This document shows, piece after piece, positions 24,070-32,631 of a DNA stretch of 64,000 nucleotides. The DNA is from Streptomyces anulatus (GTDB lineage: Bacteria; Actinomycetota; Actinomycetes; Streptomycetales; Streptomycetaceae). A model generated the notes under the pieces. The model saw only the letters and a program-made list of their open reading frames with translations, was not told the DNA's origin and did not search any database. The translations under genes and the position numbers were made by a program. The stretch is from assembly GCF_014650675.1 (NCBI RefSeq), contig NZ_BMVK01000006.1, forward strand, positions 248,001-312,000, written 5' to 3'. Position 1 is the first letter of the stretch, and the number at the start of each line of letters is the position of its first letter.

Positions 24070-24654
24070 GTGAAGGAAGCCGTACACATCAGTGGGGTGC
24101 CCGCACCAGGCCCCGATCTCCAGGAACTCCTGGTGCGGGTGGCGCGGGGCGACCAGGACGCGTTCGCCGGGGTGTACGACGCGGTGAGCGGACCCGTGCT
24201 CGGCCTGGTGCGCAGCGTGCTCCGCGATCCGGCCCAGTCGGAGGAAGTGGCGCAGGAGGTGCTGGTGGAGGTGTGGCGCACGGCGCCGCGCTTCCGGGCC
24301 TCCCGGGGCAGCGCGATGAACTGGGTGCTGACCGTGGCCCACCACCGGGCCGTCGACCGGGTCCGCTCGGCCGAGTCCGCTGCCGCCCGGGAGCACAAGG
24401 CGGCGCTGCTGGACCGGACGCCCGCCTTCGACGAGGTGTCGGAACAGGTCGAGAGCCGGTTGGAGAGAGAACAGGTACGGCGTTGTATGCGCACCCTGTC
24501 CGAGCTGCAACGGGAGTCGGTGACCCTGGCCTACTACCGGGGCCTGACCTACCGTGAGGTCTCCGAGCTGCTCGCCGTGCCGCTGGGCACCATCAAGACA
24601 CGACTCCGCGACGGCCTCATCCGCCTCCGCGACTGCCTGGGGGTGAGCGCATGA
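24070..24654 (+). CDS. sigK: ECF RNA polymerase sigma factor SigK
   Basis: A 194-residue ECF sigma factor. Region 2 (about residues 25-95) contains DPAQSEEVAQEVLVEVWR and MNWVLTVAHHRAVDRVRS; region 4 (about 135-190) contains LSELQRESVTLAYYRGLTYREVSELL and GTIKTRLRDGLIRLRD. Length and neighbours (RskA directly downstream, Cfa/DUF1295/DUF1365/amine-oxidase operon and a fasciclin gene) identify the SigK group. The GTG at 24070 has GGGAGG eight bases upstream. Its target promoters appear to be the three GACCAATCC-N16-CGAA sites here. It should stay inactive while bound to RskA. Confidence 0.93.
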   Translation: MKEAVHISGVPAPGPDLQELLVRVARGDQDAFAGVYDAVSGPVLGLVRSVLRDPAQSEEVAQEVLVEVWRTAPRFRASRGSAMNWVLTVAHHRAVDRVRSAESAAAREHKAALLDRTPAFDEVSEQVESRLEREQVRRCMRTLSELQRESVTLAYYRGLTYREVSELLAVPLGTIKTRLRDGLIRLRDCLGVSA

Positions 24655-25403
24655 ACACGGCCGAACTGCACACGCTGACCGGGGCCTACGCCCTGCATGC
24701 GCTGCCGGATCCCGAACGGCAGGCCTTCGAGCGGCATCTGGAGGACTGCGAGGCCTGCACCCAGGAGGTGCGGGAGCTGTCGGCCACCGCCGCCCGGCTC
24801 GGCCTCGCCGTCGCCGAGACCCCGCCGCGTGAGCTGCGCGAGCGGGTGCTGCGGGAGATCGCGACCGTACGCCAGGAGGCTCCGGCGCACGGCGGACGGG
24901 AGCGGACCGGCGGGGGCGGACGCACCGGTCGGTGGTACGCCTACGCGCTCGCCGCCTGTGTCGCCGCGGCCGCCGCGTTCGGCGGGGTAGCGGTCTGGCA
25001 GAACCAGGTGGCGCAGGACGCGCGGCAGGAGGCGGACCTGGCTCAGCGGCAGAACGAGCAGTTGGCCCAGGTGCTCTCCGCCCCGGACGCCAAGACCACT
25101 TCGGCCGAGCTGACCGGTGGCGCGCACGGCACCGTCGTCGTCTCGCGGAGCCAGAACCGTGCGGTGTTCCTGGCCTCGGGGATGGACCGGCCGCCGAGCG
25201 GCAAGGTCTACCAGATCTGGTTCAACGACGAGGGCACGATGCGCTCGGCCGGTCTGATGGACCCGAAGGCGAGCGACGACGCGGTCCTGCTGAACGGGCC
25301 GGTGGACCGGGCGTCCGGCATGGGCATCACGCTCGAACCCGCCGGCGGATCGGCCGAACCGACCTCGGAGCCGGTGGCGCTGATGGACTTCCCGACCGCC
25401 TGA
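24651..25403 (+). CDS. rskA: Anti-sigma-K factor RskA
   Basis: A 250-residue single-pass membrane protein. The cytoplasmic anti-sigma domain carries the zinc-type motif His29-x3-Cys33-x2-Cys36 (RHLEDCEACTQ). One membrane helix spans about 95-116. The extracytoplasmic RskA domain (about 150-250) contains PSGKVYQIWFNDEG and the end GITLEPAGGSAEPTSEPVALM, which is characteristic. It holds SigK at the membrane until proteolysis releases it. The start overlaps the sigK stop by four bases, the usual sigma/anti-sigma coupling. Confidence 0.94.
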   Translation: MNTAELHTLTGAYALHALPDPERQAFERHLEDCEACTQEVRELSATAARLGLAVAETPPRELRERVLREIATVRQEAPAHGGRERTGGGGRTGRWYAYALAACVAAAAAFGGVAVWQNQVAQDARQEADLAQRQNEQLAQVLSAPDAKTTSAELTGGAHGTVVVSRSQNRAVFLASGMDRPPSGKVYQIWFNDEGTMRSAGLMDPKASDDAVLLNGPVDRASGMGITLEPAGGSAEPTSEPVALMDFPTA

Positions 25404-25450
25404 CCCTCACCCACGAATCACCCACGAACCATGCGAGGAGCGCCCGTTCC

Positions 25451-26818
25451 ATGAGTGTCGCGGTGGTGCTGTTCACCTCCGATCTGCGTCTGCACGACAA
25501 CCCGGTGCTGCGTGCCGCCCTGCGGGACGCGGACGAGGTCGTCCCGTTGTTCGTCCGGGACGACGCCGTCCACCGCGCCGGGTTCGACGCGCCCAACCGG
25601 CTGGCCTTCCTGGCGGACTGCCTGGCCGACCTGGACGCCGGACTCCGCCACCGGGGCGGCCGGCTGGTCGTGCGCCGGGGCGAGGCGGCCGCTGCCGTGA
25701 GGCGGGTGGCCGAGGAGACCGGGGCGGCCTCCGTGCACGTCGCCGCCGGGGTCAGCCGGTACGCGGCGCGGCGCGAGGAACGTATCCGGGAGGCTCTCGC
25801 GGGCACCGGGTGCGAGCTGCGCGCCCATGACGCGGTGGTCACCGCACTCGCTCCGGGCCGGGTGGTCCCGACAGGCGGCAAGGACCACTTCGCGGTGTTC
25901 ACCCCGTACTTCCGCCGTTGGGAGGCGGAGGGAGTACGGGGCACACTGACCGCTCCCCGCACGGTGCGGGTGCCGGACGGTGTGGCGAGCGATCCGCTCC
26001 CGGACCGGGACACCGTCAAGAACCTCTCCCCCGGTCTCGCCCGGGGCGGCGAGGACGCGGGCCGCAAGCTGGTGACGTCCTGGCTGAACGGGCCGATGGC
26101 CGACTACGAGGCCGGCCACGACGACCTGGCCGGGGACGCGACGTCCCGGCTCTCCCCCCATCTGCACTTCGGTACGGTCTCCGCCGCCGAACTGGTGCAC
26201 CGCGCGCGGGAGAAGGGCGGGCCCGGCGGCGAGGCGTTCGTACGGCAACTGGCCTGGCGCGACTTCCACCACCAGGTCCTCGCGGCCCGCCCCGACGCCT
26301 CCTGGTCCGACTACCGGCCGCGCCGGGACCGCTGGCGCTCCGACGAGGACGAGATCGACGCCTGGAGGACCGGGCGGACGGGGTATCCGCTGGTGGACGC
26401 GGCGATGCGGCAGCTGGCGCACGAGGGCTGGATGCACAACCGGGGCCGGATGCTGGCCGCGAGCTTCCTCACCAAGACGCTGTACGTGGACTGGCGGGTG
26501 GGCGCCCGGCACTTCCTGGACCTGCTGGTCGACGGCGACGTGGCGAACAACCAGCTCAACTGGCAGTGGGTGGCGGGCACCGGGACGGACACCCGGCCCA
26601 ACCGGGTGCTCAATCCGGTGATCCAGGGCAAGCGCTTCGATCCGCGCGGTGCCTACGTACGGCGCTGGGTGCCGGAGCTGGCGGAACTGGAGGGGGCCGC
26701 GATCCACGAGCCCTGGAAGCTTCAGGGCCTGGACCGCGCGGGCCTGGACTACCCGGACCCGGTGGTGGACCTGGCCGAGGCGCGGTCCCGCTTCGAGCGC
26801 GCCCGCGGCCTGGACTGA
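25451..26818 (+). CDS. phr: Deoxyribodipyrimidine photo-lyase
   Basis: A 455-residue class I CPD photolyase. The N-terminal antenna domain (about residues 1-130) starts VAVVLFTSDLRLHDNPVL. The FAD domain (about 200-450) contains ATSRLSPHLHFGTVS, ETAFVRQLAWRDF-type EAFVRQLAWRDFHHQ, WMHNRGRMLAASFLTK and GDVANNQLNWQWVAGTGTD. It repairs UV-made pyrimidine dimers using light. The ATG at 25451 fits the family start. It lies 47 bases after rskA with no promoter motif between, so it is likely part of the SigK-controlled transcript. A strong hairpin follows. Confidence 0.95.
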   Translation: MSVAVVLFTSDLRLHDNPVLRAALRDADEVVPLFVRDDAVHRAGFDAPNRLAFLADCLADLDAGLRHRGGRLVVRRGEAAAAVRRVAEETGAASVHVAAGVSRYAARREERIREALAGTGCELRAHDAVVTALAPGRVVPTGGKDHFAVFTPYFRRWEAEGVRGTLTAPRTVRVPDGVASDPLPDRDTVKNLSPGLARGGEDAGRKLVTSWLNGPMADYEAGHDDLAGDATSRLSPHLHFGTVSAAELVHRAREKGGPGGEAFVRQLAWRDFHHQVLAARPDASWSDYRPRRDRWRSDEDEIDAWRTGRTGYPLVDAAMRQLAHEGWMHNRGRMLAASFLTKTLYVDWRVGARHFLDLLVDGDVANNQLNWQWVAGTGTDTRPNRVLNPVIQGKRFDPRGAYVRRWVPELAELEGAAIHEPWKLQGLDRAGLDYPDPVVDLAEARSRFERARGLD

Positions 26819-26838
26819 CCGTACGACGGCACGACGCA

Positions 26839-26883
26839 CGAGGAGGGCCCCGTTCCGCAGACCGCGGAACGGGGCCCTCCTCG
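26839..26883. terminator. Bidirectional terminator between phr and the DUF1295 operon
   Basis: A perfect 20-bp stem (26839-26858 with 26864-26883) and a 5-base loop between two converging transcripts. It insulates the sigK-rskA-phr unit from the five-gene operon. Confidence 0.85.
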
Positions 26884-26889
26884 ATGTGC

Positions 26890-27693
26890 TCAGGTCCGGC
26901 GCGGCGGCCGGGGGAAGAAGCCGCTCGTCCGCGCCACGTACGCGTCGAACCCGGGCCGGTCCGCCATATGACGCTCCAGCAGGGCCGCCCCGCTGCCCCG
27001 GGTCAGCAGGAAACTCATCACCAGGGGGGCGACGACGGTGGCGGCAGCGGCGGCCGGGGCCTGGCAGACGAAGAGGAAGAGGCCCCACCAGACGCAGAAG
27101 TCGCCGAAGTAGTTCGGGTGGCGGGTCCAGGACCACAGCCCCCGGTCCATGATCTTCCCCTGGTTGGCGGGGTCGGCCTTGAACCGGGCGAGCTGCGCGT
27201 CGCCGATCGCCTCGAAGGCCAGACCGACCGCCCACAGGACCACGCCCGCCCAGGCCCACCAGGCCAACGGCGCGGTGAGGTACTGCGCGGCCTGCACCGG
27301 GAGCGAGACCAGCCAGACCAGCGCGCCCTGGAGCAGATACACCTTGCGCAGGGCGTAGAGGTTCGGGTTGCCGGGAGCCTTGGCCAGCATCTTCGCGTAG
27401 CGCGGATCCTCGCCGTGGCCCCGGCCGCGCCGCCCGATGTGGATCGCGAGGCGCAGCCCCCAGATCACGGTCAGCGCGGTCACCAGGAGCCGTCGGCCGT
27501 CGTCGCCGTCGCCCGCCGACAGGCCGTAGGAGACCAGGGCGACGGCGGCGAACCCGATGCCCCAGGCGACGTCGACGATCCGGTGCATGCCCTTCTTCAG
27601 GGCGACGGCGAAGGTGACGAGCATGACGCCGAGCGCGGCGACGGCCGCGCCCGCGAGCCCGCTGGCGAACGCGGACCAGACGAAGCCGCTCAC
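26890..27693 (-). CDS. DUF1295 membrane protein (steroid 5-alpha-reductase-like)
   Basis: A 267-residue membrane protein with about seven helices. The C-terminal part has the DUF1295/isoprenylcysteine-methyltransferase-like signature RGLWSWTRHPNYFGDFCVWWG, which binds a nicotinamide or AdoMet cofactor in relatives. The likely role is a reductase acting on a lipid. It is the last gene of the amine oxidase-DUF1365-cfa-cfa operon; the GTG at 27693 overlaps the upstream stop (GTGA) and has GGAGG seven bases before it. Its M. tuberculosis counterpart is Rv0446c, adjacent to sigK. Confidence 0.9.
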   Translation of the reverse strand: MSGFVWSAFASGLAGAAVAALGVMLVTFAVALKKGMHRIVDVAWGIGFAAVALVSYGLSAGDGDDGRRLLVTALTVIWGLRLAIHIGRRGRGHGEDPRYAKMLAKAPGNPNLYALRKVYLLQGALVWLVSLPVQAAQYLTAPLAWWAWAGVVLWAVGLAFEAIGDAQLARFKADPANQGKIMDRGLWSWTRHPNYFGDFCVWWGLFLFVCQAPAAAAATVVAPLVMSFLLTRGSGAALLERHMADRPGFDAYVARTSGFFPRPPRRT

Positions 27694-29042
27694 GGGCTCT
27701 CCTCCGGGGCGGCCGACGCGTACCAGTCGCGCCGGGTGGCCGGCATCGCGGCGGAGCCGACCGGGTCGGGCCGTACGGAGAGGATCTGGTCGACGCCCAT
27801 CCGGCGTTCCTCGAACGCGAGGGCGCCGCCGACGAGGTAGAGCCGCCACACCCGCGCGGTCTCCTCCCCCACCAGCGCGACGAACTCCGCCCAGCGCTCC
27901 TCCAGGGTGCGACGCCAGGCCTCCACCGTCCGGACGTAGTGCTCGCGCAGCGATTCGACGTCACGCACCTCGAGACCGGCGCCCTCCAGCAGGGCGACGG
28001 TCTCGCCGAGCGGCCGCATGTGCATGTCGGGGGCGATGTAGGACTCGATGAACGCGCCGCCGCCCGGCGCGGTCGTCCCCCGGGACATCTGCTGGACCAT
28101 GGCCCGGCCCCGCGGCCGCAGCGCGTCGTGGAGGATCGCGGTGAACGCCGGGTACTCGGCGTCCCCGACGTGCTCGCCCATCTCGATGGTCGACACGGCG
28201 TCGTACGCGCCCCGGGTCTCCGGTCGCCCCGCGATGTCCCGGTAGTCGATGTTCAGCACCTCGACGAGCTCGCCGAGGCCGCGTGCGGTGACCTGCTCCC
28301 GTACGTACGCGGCCTGTTCGGCGGCGAGGGTGACGGCGGTGACGCGGACGCCGTGGTGCTCGGCCGCGTACAGGGTCAGCGAACCCCAGCCGCAGCCGAT
28401 GTCCAGCAGCCGTGCGCCGGGCCGCAGTCCGAGCTTGCGGCAGATCAGCTCCAGCTTGTCGCGCTGCGCGTCGGCGGGGCCGTAGCCGGGCGCGTCGCTG
28501 GTCCAGTAGCCGCAGGAGTACGCCATCGTCTCGTCGAGGAGCAGGGCGTAGAAGGCGTTGGACAGGTCGTAGTGGTGGCTGATCGCCGCCCGGTCGCGGG
28601 CCTTGCTGTGCAGGGTCCCGCGGAGTCCTGCGCGGGCGGCGGGGACCGGCGGCCGGGGGCCGACGGCGCCGAGGCGCAGGGCGAGGCCCGCCGCCCTGAG
28701 CCGGTCCGCGAGGGCGGGCTCGGGCGGGGTGAGGCCGCGGTCGCGCGCGGCGCGGCGCATGGCGCGCAGCCCGTCACCGAGGTCGGTGTCGAGGTCGATG
28801 TCGCCGGTGATGTAGGCCTCGGCGAGGCCGAGTTCGCCCGGCTCCCACAACAGCCGGCGCAGCGCTCTGCGGGTCCGCACATGGACGGTGGGGACGTCCC
28901 TGGGCCCGGTCTCGCTGCCGTCCCACATCCGTACCCGGACCGGCGGCGGGCCGCCGAGGAACCGCTCGATCAGCGGTTCGACGCGCTGGGCGGCACCGGT
29001 CGGGGTGCGCCGGGCGGGGGGCTTGGGTGCGGTCGTGGTCAC
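27690..29042 (-). CDS. Cfa-type fatty-acyl-phospholipid methyltransferase (copy 1)
   Basis: A 450-residue protein of the cyclopropane-fatty-acid synthase family. The N-terminal lipid-binding domain (about residues 15-150) is followed by the AdoMet fold: HYDLSNAFYALLLDETMAYSCG, then ARLLDIGCGWGSLTLYAAEH (motif I), VSTIEMGEHVGDAEYPAF and FIESYIAPDMHMRPLGE. It transfers a one-carbon unit to unsaturated acyl chains, giving a cyclopropane or methyl-branched product. GTG at 29042 overlaps the stop of the second cfa gene. It differs from copy 2 in keeping the classical DIGCGWG motif. Confidence 0.92.
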   Translation of the reverse strand: MTTTAPKPPARRTPTGAAQRVEPLIERFLGGPPPVRVRMWDGSETGPRDVPTVHVRTRRALRRLLWEPGELGLAEAYITGDIDLDTDLGDGLRAMRRAARDRGLTPPEPALADRLRAAGLALRLGAVGPRPPVPAARAGLRGTLHSKARDRAAISHHYDLSNAFYALLLDETMAYSCGYWTSDAPGYGPADAQRDKLELICRKLGLRPGARLLDIGCGWGSLTLYAAEHHGVRVTAVTLAAEQAAYVREQVTARGLGELVEVLNIDYRDIAGRPETRGAYDAVSTIEMGEHVGDAEYPAFTAILHDALRPRGRAMVQQMSRGTTAPGGGAFIESYIAPDMHMRPLGETVALLEGAGLEVRDVESLREHYVRTVEAWRRTLEERWAEFVALVGEETARVWRLYLVGGALAFEERRMGVDQILSVRPDPVGSAAMPATRRDWYASAAPEESP

Positions 29043-30304
29043 GCGGTCTCCTCGCGGGTCAGCAGCAGTTGCTGCACATCGAGATAGCCGGAGCGGAAGC
29101 CCGCTTCGGAGTAGGCGAGATAGAAGGTCCACATCCGGCGGAAGACGGCGTCGAAGCCGAGGGCGTCGACCTCGGACGCCCGCTCGGTGAACCTTTCCCG
29201 CCACAGCCGGAGCGTCTCGGCGTAGTGCGCGCCGAAGCGGATGCGCTGCGTGGTGCGCAGGCGGGTGTGGCCGGTGGTGATCCGCTCCACGGCCTCGGTG
29301 GAGGGCAGGAGTCCGCCGGGGAAGATGTACTTCTGGATCCAGGTGTACGTCGAGCGGCTGGCGCGCAGCCGGTCGTCGGGCATGGTGATGGCCTGGAGGG
29401 CGATCCGGCCGCCGGGGGCGAGCAGCCGGTCCAGGGTCGCGAAGTACACCGGCCAGAACTCCTCTCCGACCGCCTCGACCATCTCGACGCTGACGATGGC
29501 GTCGTAGTCGCCGGTGACGTGGCGGTAGTCGCTGAGCCGCACCTCCACGCGGTCGGCGTACCCGGCCTCGCGGATCCGGGCGCGGGCCAGTTCGCGCTGT
29601 TCGGCGGAGAGGGTGACGGTGACGACCCGGGCGCCGCGGGCCGCCGCGCGGACGGCGAGTTCGCCCCAGCCGGTGCCGATCTCCAGGAGGCGGGTGCCCT
29701 CGGTCACTCCGGCGGCGTCCAGCAGCCGGTCGATCTTGCGGTGCTGGGCGGCGGGCAGCAGGTCGTGTTCGGCGGGGAAGCCGCGGAAGACGGCGGAGGA
29801 GTACGAGAGCGTCTCGTCGAGGAAGAGGGCGAACAGCTCGTTCGACAGGTCGTAGTGGTGGCTGATGTTGTCCCGGGAGCCTTCGGGGGTGTTCAGCTGC
29901 GTGGCGGGCCTGCGCAGCGCCCAGATGCCTCGCAGGCGTTGCAGCGACCGGGGGACGAGGTCGGCTGCGTTGTCGGCGAGCACGGTCAGCACGCCGACGA
30001 GGTCGGGCGCGTCCCACTCCCCCGCCATGTAGGACTCGCCGAAGCCGATGAGTCCGCTCGCGCCGATCCGCCGGAAGAAGGCGTCGGGGTCGTGGATGTC
30101 CATGAGCGGCCCGCCGAGGCCGATGTCCTCCCGGCCCGCGAGGCGGGCGCGCAGGGGAAGCCGGCCGAGCGCGTGGCGGACGATGCGTTCGGCGACGGCG
30201 CTCCGGGCGCGGGAGACCCGGGGCAGGGTGACGATGTCGGGCCAGCGCTCCGGGTCGGTCCCGGGGGTGTGTTCTGCCGGCAGCGCGGAGGTGGGCGCGG
30301 TCAC
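29039..30304 (-). CDS. Cfa-type fatty-acyl-phospholipid methyltransferase (copy 2, UfaA1-like)
   Basis: A 421-residue paralogue of the downstream gene. Lipid-binding N-terminus (about 45-130, ending GFGESYMAGEWDAPDL), then HYDLSNELFALFLDETLSYSS and AdoMet motif I as LLEIGTGWGELAVRAAARGA, with Thr instead of the usual Cys. YIFPGGLLPSTEAVE and a long helical C-terminus complete the fold. Context (DUF1365 and amine oxidase upstream, DUF1295 downstream, SigK nearby) equates it with M. tuberculosis ufaA1 (Rv0447c). GTG at 30304 overlaps the upstream stop by four bases. Confidence 0.92.
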   Translation of the reverse strand: MTAPTSALPAEHTPGTDPERWPDIVTLPRVSRARSAVAERIVRHALGRLPLRARLAGREDIGLGGPLMDIHDPDAFFRRIGASGLIGFGESYMAGEWDAPDLVGVLTVLADNAADLVPRSLQRLRGIWALRRPATQLNTPEGSRDNISHHYDLSNELFALFLDETLSYSSAVFRGFPAEHDLLPAAQHRKIDRLLDAAGVTEGTRLLEIGTGWGELAVRAAARGARVVTVTLSAEQRELARARIREAGYADRVEVRLSDYRHVTGDYDAIVSVEMVEAVGEEFWPVYFATLDRLLAPGGRIALQAITMPDDRLRASRSTYTWIQKYIFPGGLLPSTEAVERITTGHTRLRTTQRIRFGAHYAETLRLWRERFTERASEVDALGFDAVFRRMWTFYLAYSEAGFRSGYLDVQQLLLTREETA

Positions 30305-31023
30305 TGCATGCCTTCCTTTGGACGGTGCGGGGGACGGGGTTGCACGGGGAGCCCGCGAAGGTAGAGCCGGATGCCGTGCAGGCGGATCGCGGCGGAGACG
30401 AGGAGGGTGGACAGCGGGTGGCGCAGGGCGAGGCGCACCAGCTCCCGGGGGCCGGCGGGCCGCCGGTCGCCCCGTACGGTCGCGGTGAACGGGCGGGCCC
30501 CGTCGCGCTCCAGATGGATGCTCAGGTCGAGCCGGGGCCCGGGCTCCGGCAGCCGCATCCGGTAGCCGCCGTCGACGGGGAAGAACGGCGAGACGTAGAA
30601 CTCCTTCTCCGTCACGGCCCGGTCGTCCCCGTCGGGGCGCAGCAGGTAGCCGTGCCGTCCGCCGTAGGTGTTGTGCACCTCGGCGACGACGCAGAGGGGG
30701 CTGCCGTCGGCGCGGTGGCACCAGTAGACGGTGATCGGGTTGAAGACGTGTCCGAGGACCCGGGCCTGAGTGAGCATGGTGACGGTGCCGTCGCCGAGCT
30801 CGACGTCCCGGGCCCGCAGGAAGCGCTCCAGCCCGGCCCGGATGGTGGGTGCGGTGCCGCCGAAGTGGTCGCGGGGGTCGAACCGGGCCAGCGGCCGCAG
30901 GAGGCGCGGCAGCCGGGGCGGCCGGTCGGGGTCGATGAGCCACAGATACGTACGGTGCCGGAACGCGTACGTCGTCGGCCGGTTCCGTACGTGCGTGATG
31001 GTGCACGGATAGAGGGCGTTCAC
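30301..31023 (-). CDS. DUF1365 domain protein
   Basis: A 240-residue protein covering the whole DUF1365 family, with LYPCTITHVRNRPTTYAFRH, TMLTQARVLGHVFNPITVYWC and EVHNTYGGRHGYLL. The function is not established; it always travels with Cfa-type enzymes and an FAD amine oxidase, so a part in acyl-chain modification is likely. It is soluble or peripheral, with one hydrophobic stretch near the C-terminus (LSTLLVSAAIRLHGIRLYL). GTG at 31023 overlaps the stop of the oxidoreductase gene. Its M. tuberculosis counterpart is Rv0448c. Confidence 0.92.
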   Translation of the reverse strand: MNALYPCTITHVRNRPTTYAFRHRTYLWLIDPDRPPRLPRLLRPLARFDPRDHFGGTAPTIRAGLERFLRARDVELGDGTVTMLTQARVLGHVFNPITVYWCHRADGSPLCVVAEVHNTYGGRHGYLLRPDGDDRAVTEKEFYVSPFFPVDGGYRMRLPEPGPRLDLSIHLERDGARPFTATVRGDRRPAGPRELVRLALRHPLSTLLVSAAIRLHGIRLYLRGLPVQPRPPHRPKEGMQ

Positions 31024-32321
31024 CACCTCACCCCCAGGGCCGCCGCGGCCTCGACGCCCGAACGGCAGCCGTCCTCGTGGAACCCCCAGCCGTGGTACGC
31101 CCCCGCGTAGGCGGTGACGGGACCGGACAGGGCCGGCAGCCGGTCCTGGGCCTCGACGGATTCGGGGGTGTAGACGGGGTGCTCGTAGACCATGCGGGCG
31201 CGCACGGAGGCGGGGTCGACCCGGTCGGAGCCGTTCAGCGTGACGACGAAGGTCTCGGGCGCGTCGAGCCGCTGGAGCCGGGTCATGTCGTAGCTGACGG
31301 TGACGCGGTCGGCGTCGGCGGCGCACGAGGGCATCAGGTAGTTCCAGGAGGCCCTGGCGCCCCGGGCGCGCGGCAGCAGCGTGGTGTCCGTGTGCAGCAG
31401 CGTCGGGTTGCGGGAGTAGCGGAACGCGCCGAGCGTGCCGCGCTCGGCGTCGGTCGGGTCGGTGAGCAGCCGCAGCGCCTGGTCGGGGTGGGTGGCGATG
31501 ACGACGGAGTCGTACGGGGTTGTCGTGCCGTCCTCGGTGGTGACCTCGACGCCGTCCGCGTGCCGGGTGATCGCGCGTACCGGGGTCGCGGTGTGCACGG
31601 CGTCGAGCTGCTTGACGACGCGGTCGACATAGCTGCGGGACCCGCCGGTGACGGTGCGCCAGACCGGGGAGTCACCGATGGTGAGCATGCCGTGGTGGGC
31701 GAGGAACCGGAAGAGGTAGCGGGCCGGGTAGCGCAGGGCGGTGACCGGGTCGCAGGACCAGACGGCGGAGACCATGGGCGTGAGGAAGTGGGCGTGGAAG
31801 TAGGGCGAGAAGCGCCCGCGCCGGGCGAACTCCCCGAGCGTCATTCCGCTCGTCCCGCTCGCCCCGTTCTTCCCACTCGTCCCGCTCTCCGGCAGTTCCA
31901 GCAGGGCGCGCGCCGCACGGTGGAAGCGCGGCACCTCGGCGAGCATCCGCAGATAGGGGCCGCGCACGGCGGAGCGCGGCTGCGCGAAGAGCCCGGCGGG
32001 GCCACGCGCCCCCGCGTACTCCAGGCCGCAGCCCTCGCACCTCACGGACATCGACATCTCGGACTCCTGGGTGGCGACGCCCAGTTCGTCGAAGAGCCGC
32101 AGCAGACGGGGATAGGTCCGCCGGTTGTGCACGATGAACCCGGAGTCGACACGGTGCACCCGTCCGTCGGACGCACCCAGGTCGTGCGTGTGGGCGTGGC
32201 CTCCGACACGGTCCTCCGCCTCGTACAGCGTCACCTCGTGGGCGTTCCGGAGAACGTGGGCGGCGGTCAGTCCCGCCACTCCTGATCCGACCACGGCCGT
32301 CCGCCGTCGTTCCCCTGCCAT
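31020..32321 (-). CDS. FAD-dependent amine oxidase-like oxidoreductase
   Basis: A 433-residue flavoprotein and first gene of the operon. The N-terminal dinucleotide-binding motif reads AVVGSGVAGLTAAHVL followed by ALYEAEDRVGGHAHT-like TLYEAEDRVGGHAHT; SGFIVHNRRTYPRLLRLFDELG and the C-terminal GAYHGWGFHEDGCRSGVEAA are typical of the group found with Cfa/DUF1365. It probably oxidises a fatty-acyl intermediate. A short Gly/Ser/Thr-rich insert (about residues 148-165) looks recent. ATG at 32321 has GGAGGGAG upstream. A SigK-type promoter lies 61 bases before it. It matches M. tuberculosis Rv0449c by context. Confidence 0.92.
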   Translation of the reverse strand: MAGERRRTAVVGSGVAGLTAAHVLRNAHEVTLYEAEDRVGGHAHTHDLGASDGRVHRVDSGFIVHNRRTYPRLLRLFDELGVATQESEMSMSVRCEGCGLEYAGARGPAGLFAQPRSAVRGPYLRMLAEVPRFHRAARALLELPESGTSGKNGASGTSGMTLGEFARRGRFSPYFHAHFLTPMVSAVWSCDPVTALRYPARYLFRFLAHHGMLTIGDSPVWRTVTGGSRSYVDRVVKQLDAVHTATPVRAITRHADGVEVTTEDGTTTPYDSVVIATHPDQALRLLTDPTDAERGTLGAFRYSRNPTLLHTDTTLLPRARGARASWNYLMPSCAADADRVTVSYDMTRLQRLDAPETFVVTLNGSDRVDPASVRARMVYEHPVYTPESVEAQDRLPALSGPVTAYAGAYHGWGFHEDGCRSGVEAAAALGVRW

Positions 32322-32381
32322 TCCGGCTCCCTCCGGTTCTTCCACTCGGTCGGAGCCCTGTCGGAGTGCTCCTCGCCCTCC

Positions 32382-32411
32382 ATTCGTAGCCGGTGGCCGC
32401 ATGGATTGGTC
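32382..32411 (-). promoter_or_regulatory. SigK-type promoter of the amine oxidase-cfa operon
   Basis: On the minus strand GACCAATCC (32411-32403) is followed after exactly 16 bases by CGAAT (32386-32382), identical in both elements to the sigK promoter. It points at the amine oxidase start, giving a 5' leader of about 50-55 bases. It is 40 bases from the opposing fasciclin promoter. Confidence 0.88.
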
Positions 32412-32451
32412 GACAGGTGGATCTACTCCGAACGAGTGAATGAGGGCCCGG

Positions 32452-32481
32452 GACCAATCCACCGGCCGACCGGCGCCGAAC
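32452..32481 (+). promoter_or_regulatory. SigK-type promoter of the fasciclin gene
   Basis: GACCAATCC (32452-32460), 16 bases, CGAAC (32477-32481). Same -35 and spacing as the other two sites, with one change in the -10. The predicted leader to the ATG is long, about 145 bases. Apart from these two promoters, the 310-bp gap (32322-32631) shows no gene. Confidence 0.85.
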
Positions 32482-32631
32482 CCCTTGTGTGAGAGCGGAC
32501 CGGAACGAGTCGCGGATGGACGGGGCACTCCTGCCCCGGCAGTCCCGCTCGCCACATGGACCGCTCCCCCTACGACTCCTCTTCCTCTTCTCTGTCCCTT
32601 CGCACAAGACCTTCGATCCAGGAGAAACGCC

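Noticed and set aside
25404..25450. A separate SigK-type promoter for the photolyase gene
   Set aside because: The 47-base gap contains CGAA words but no GACCAATCC at the right distance.
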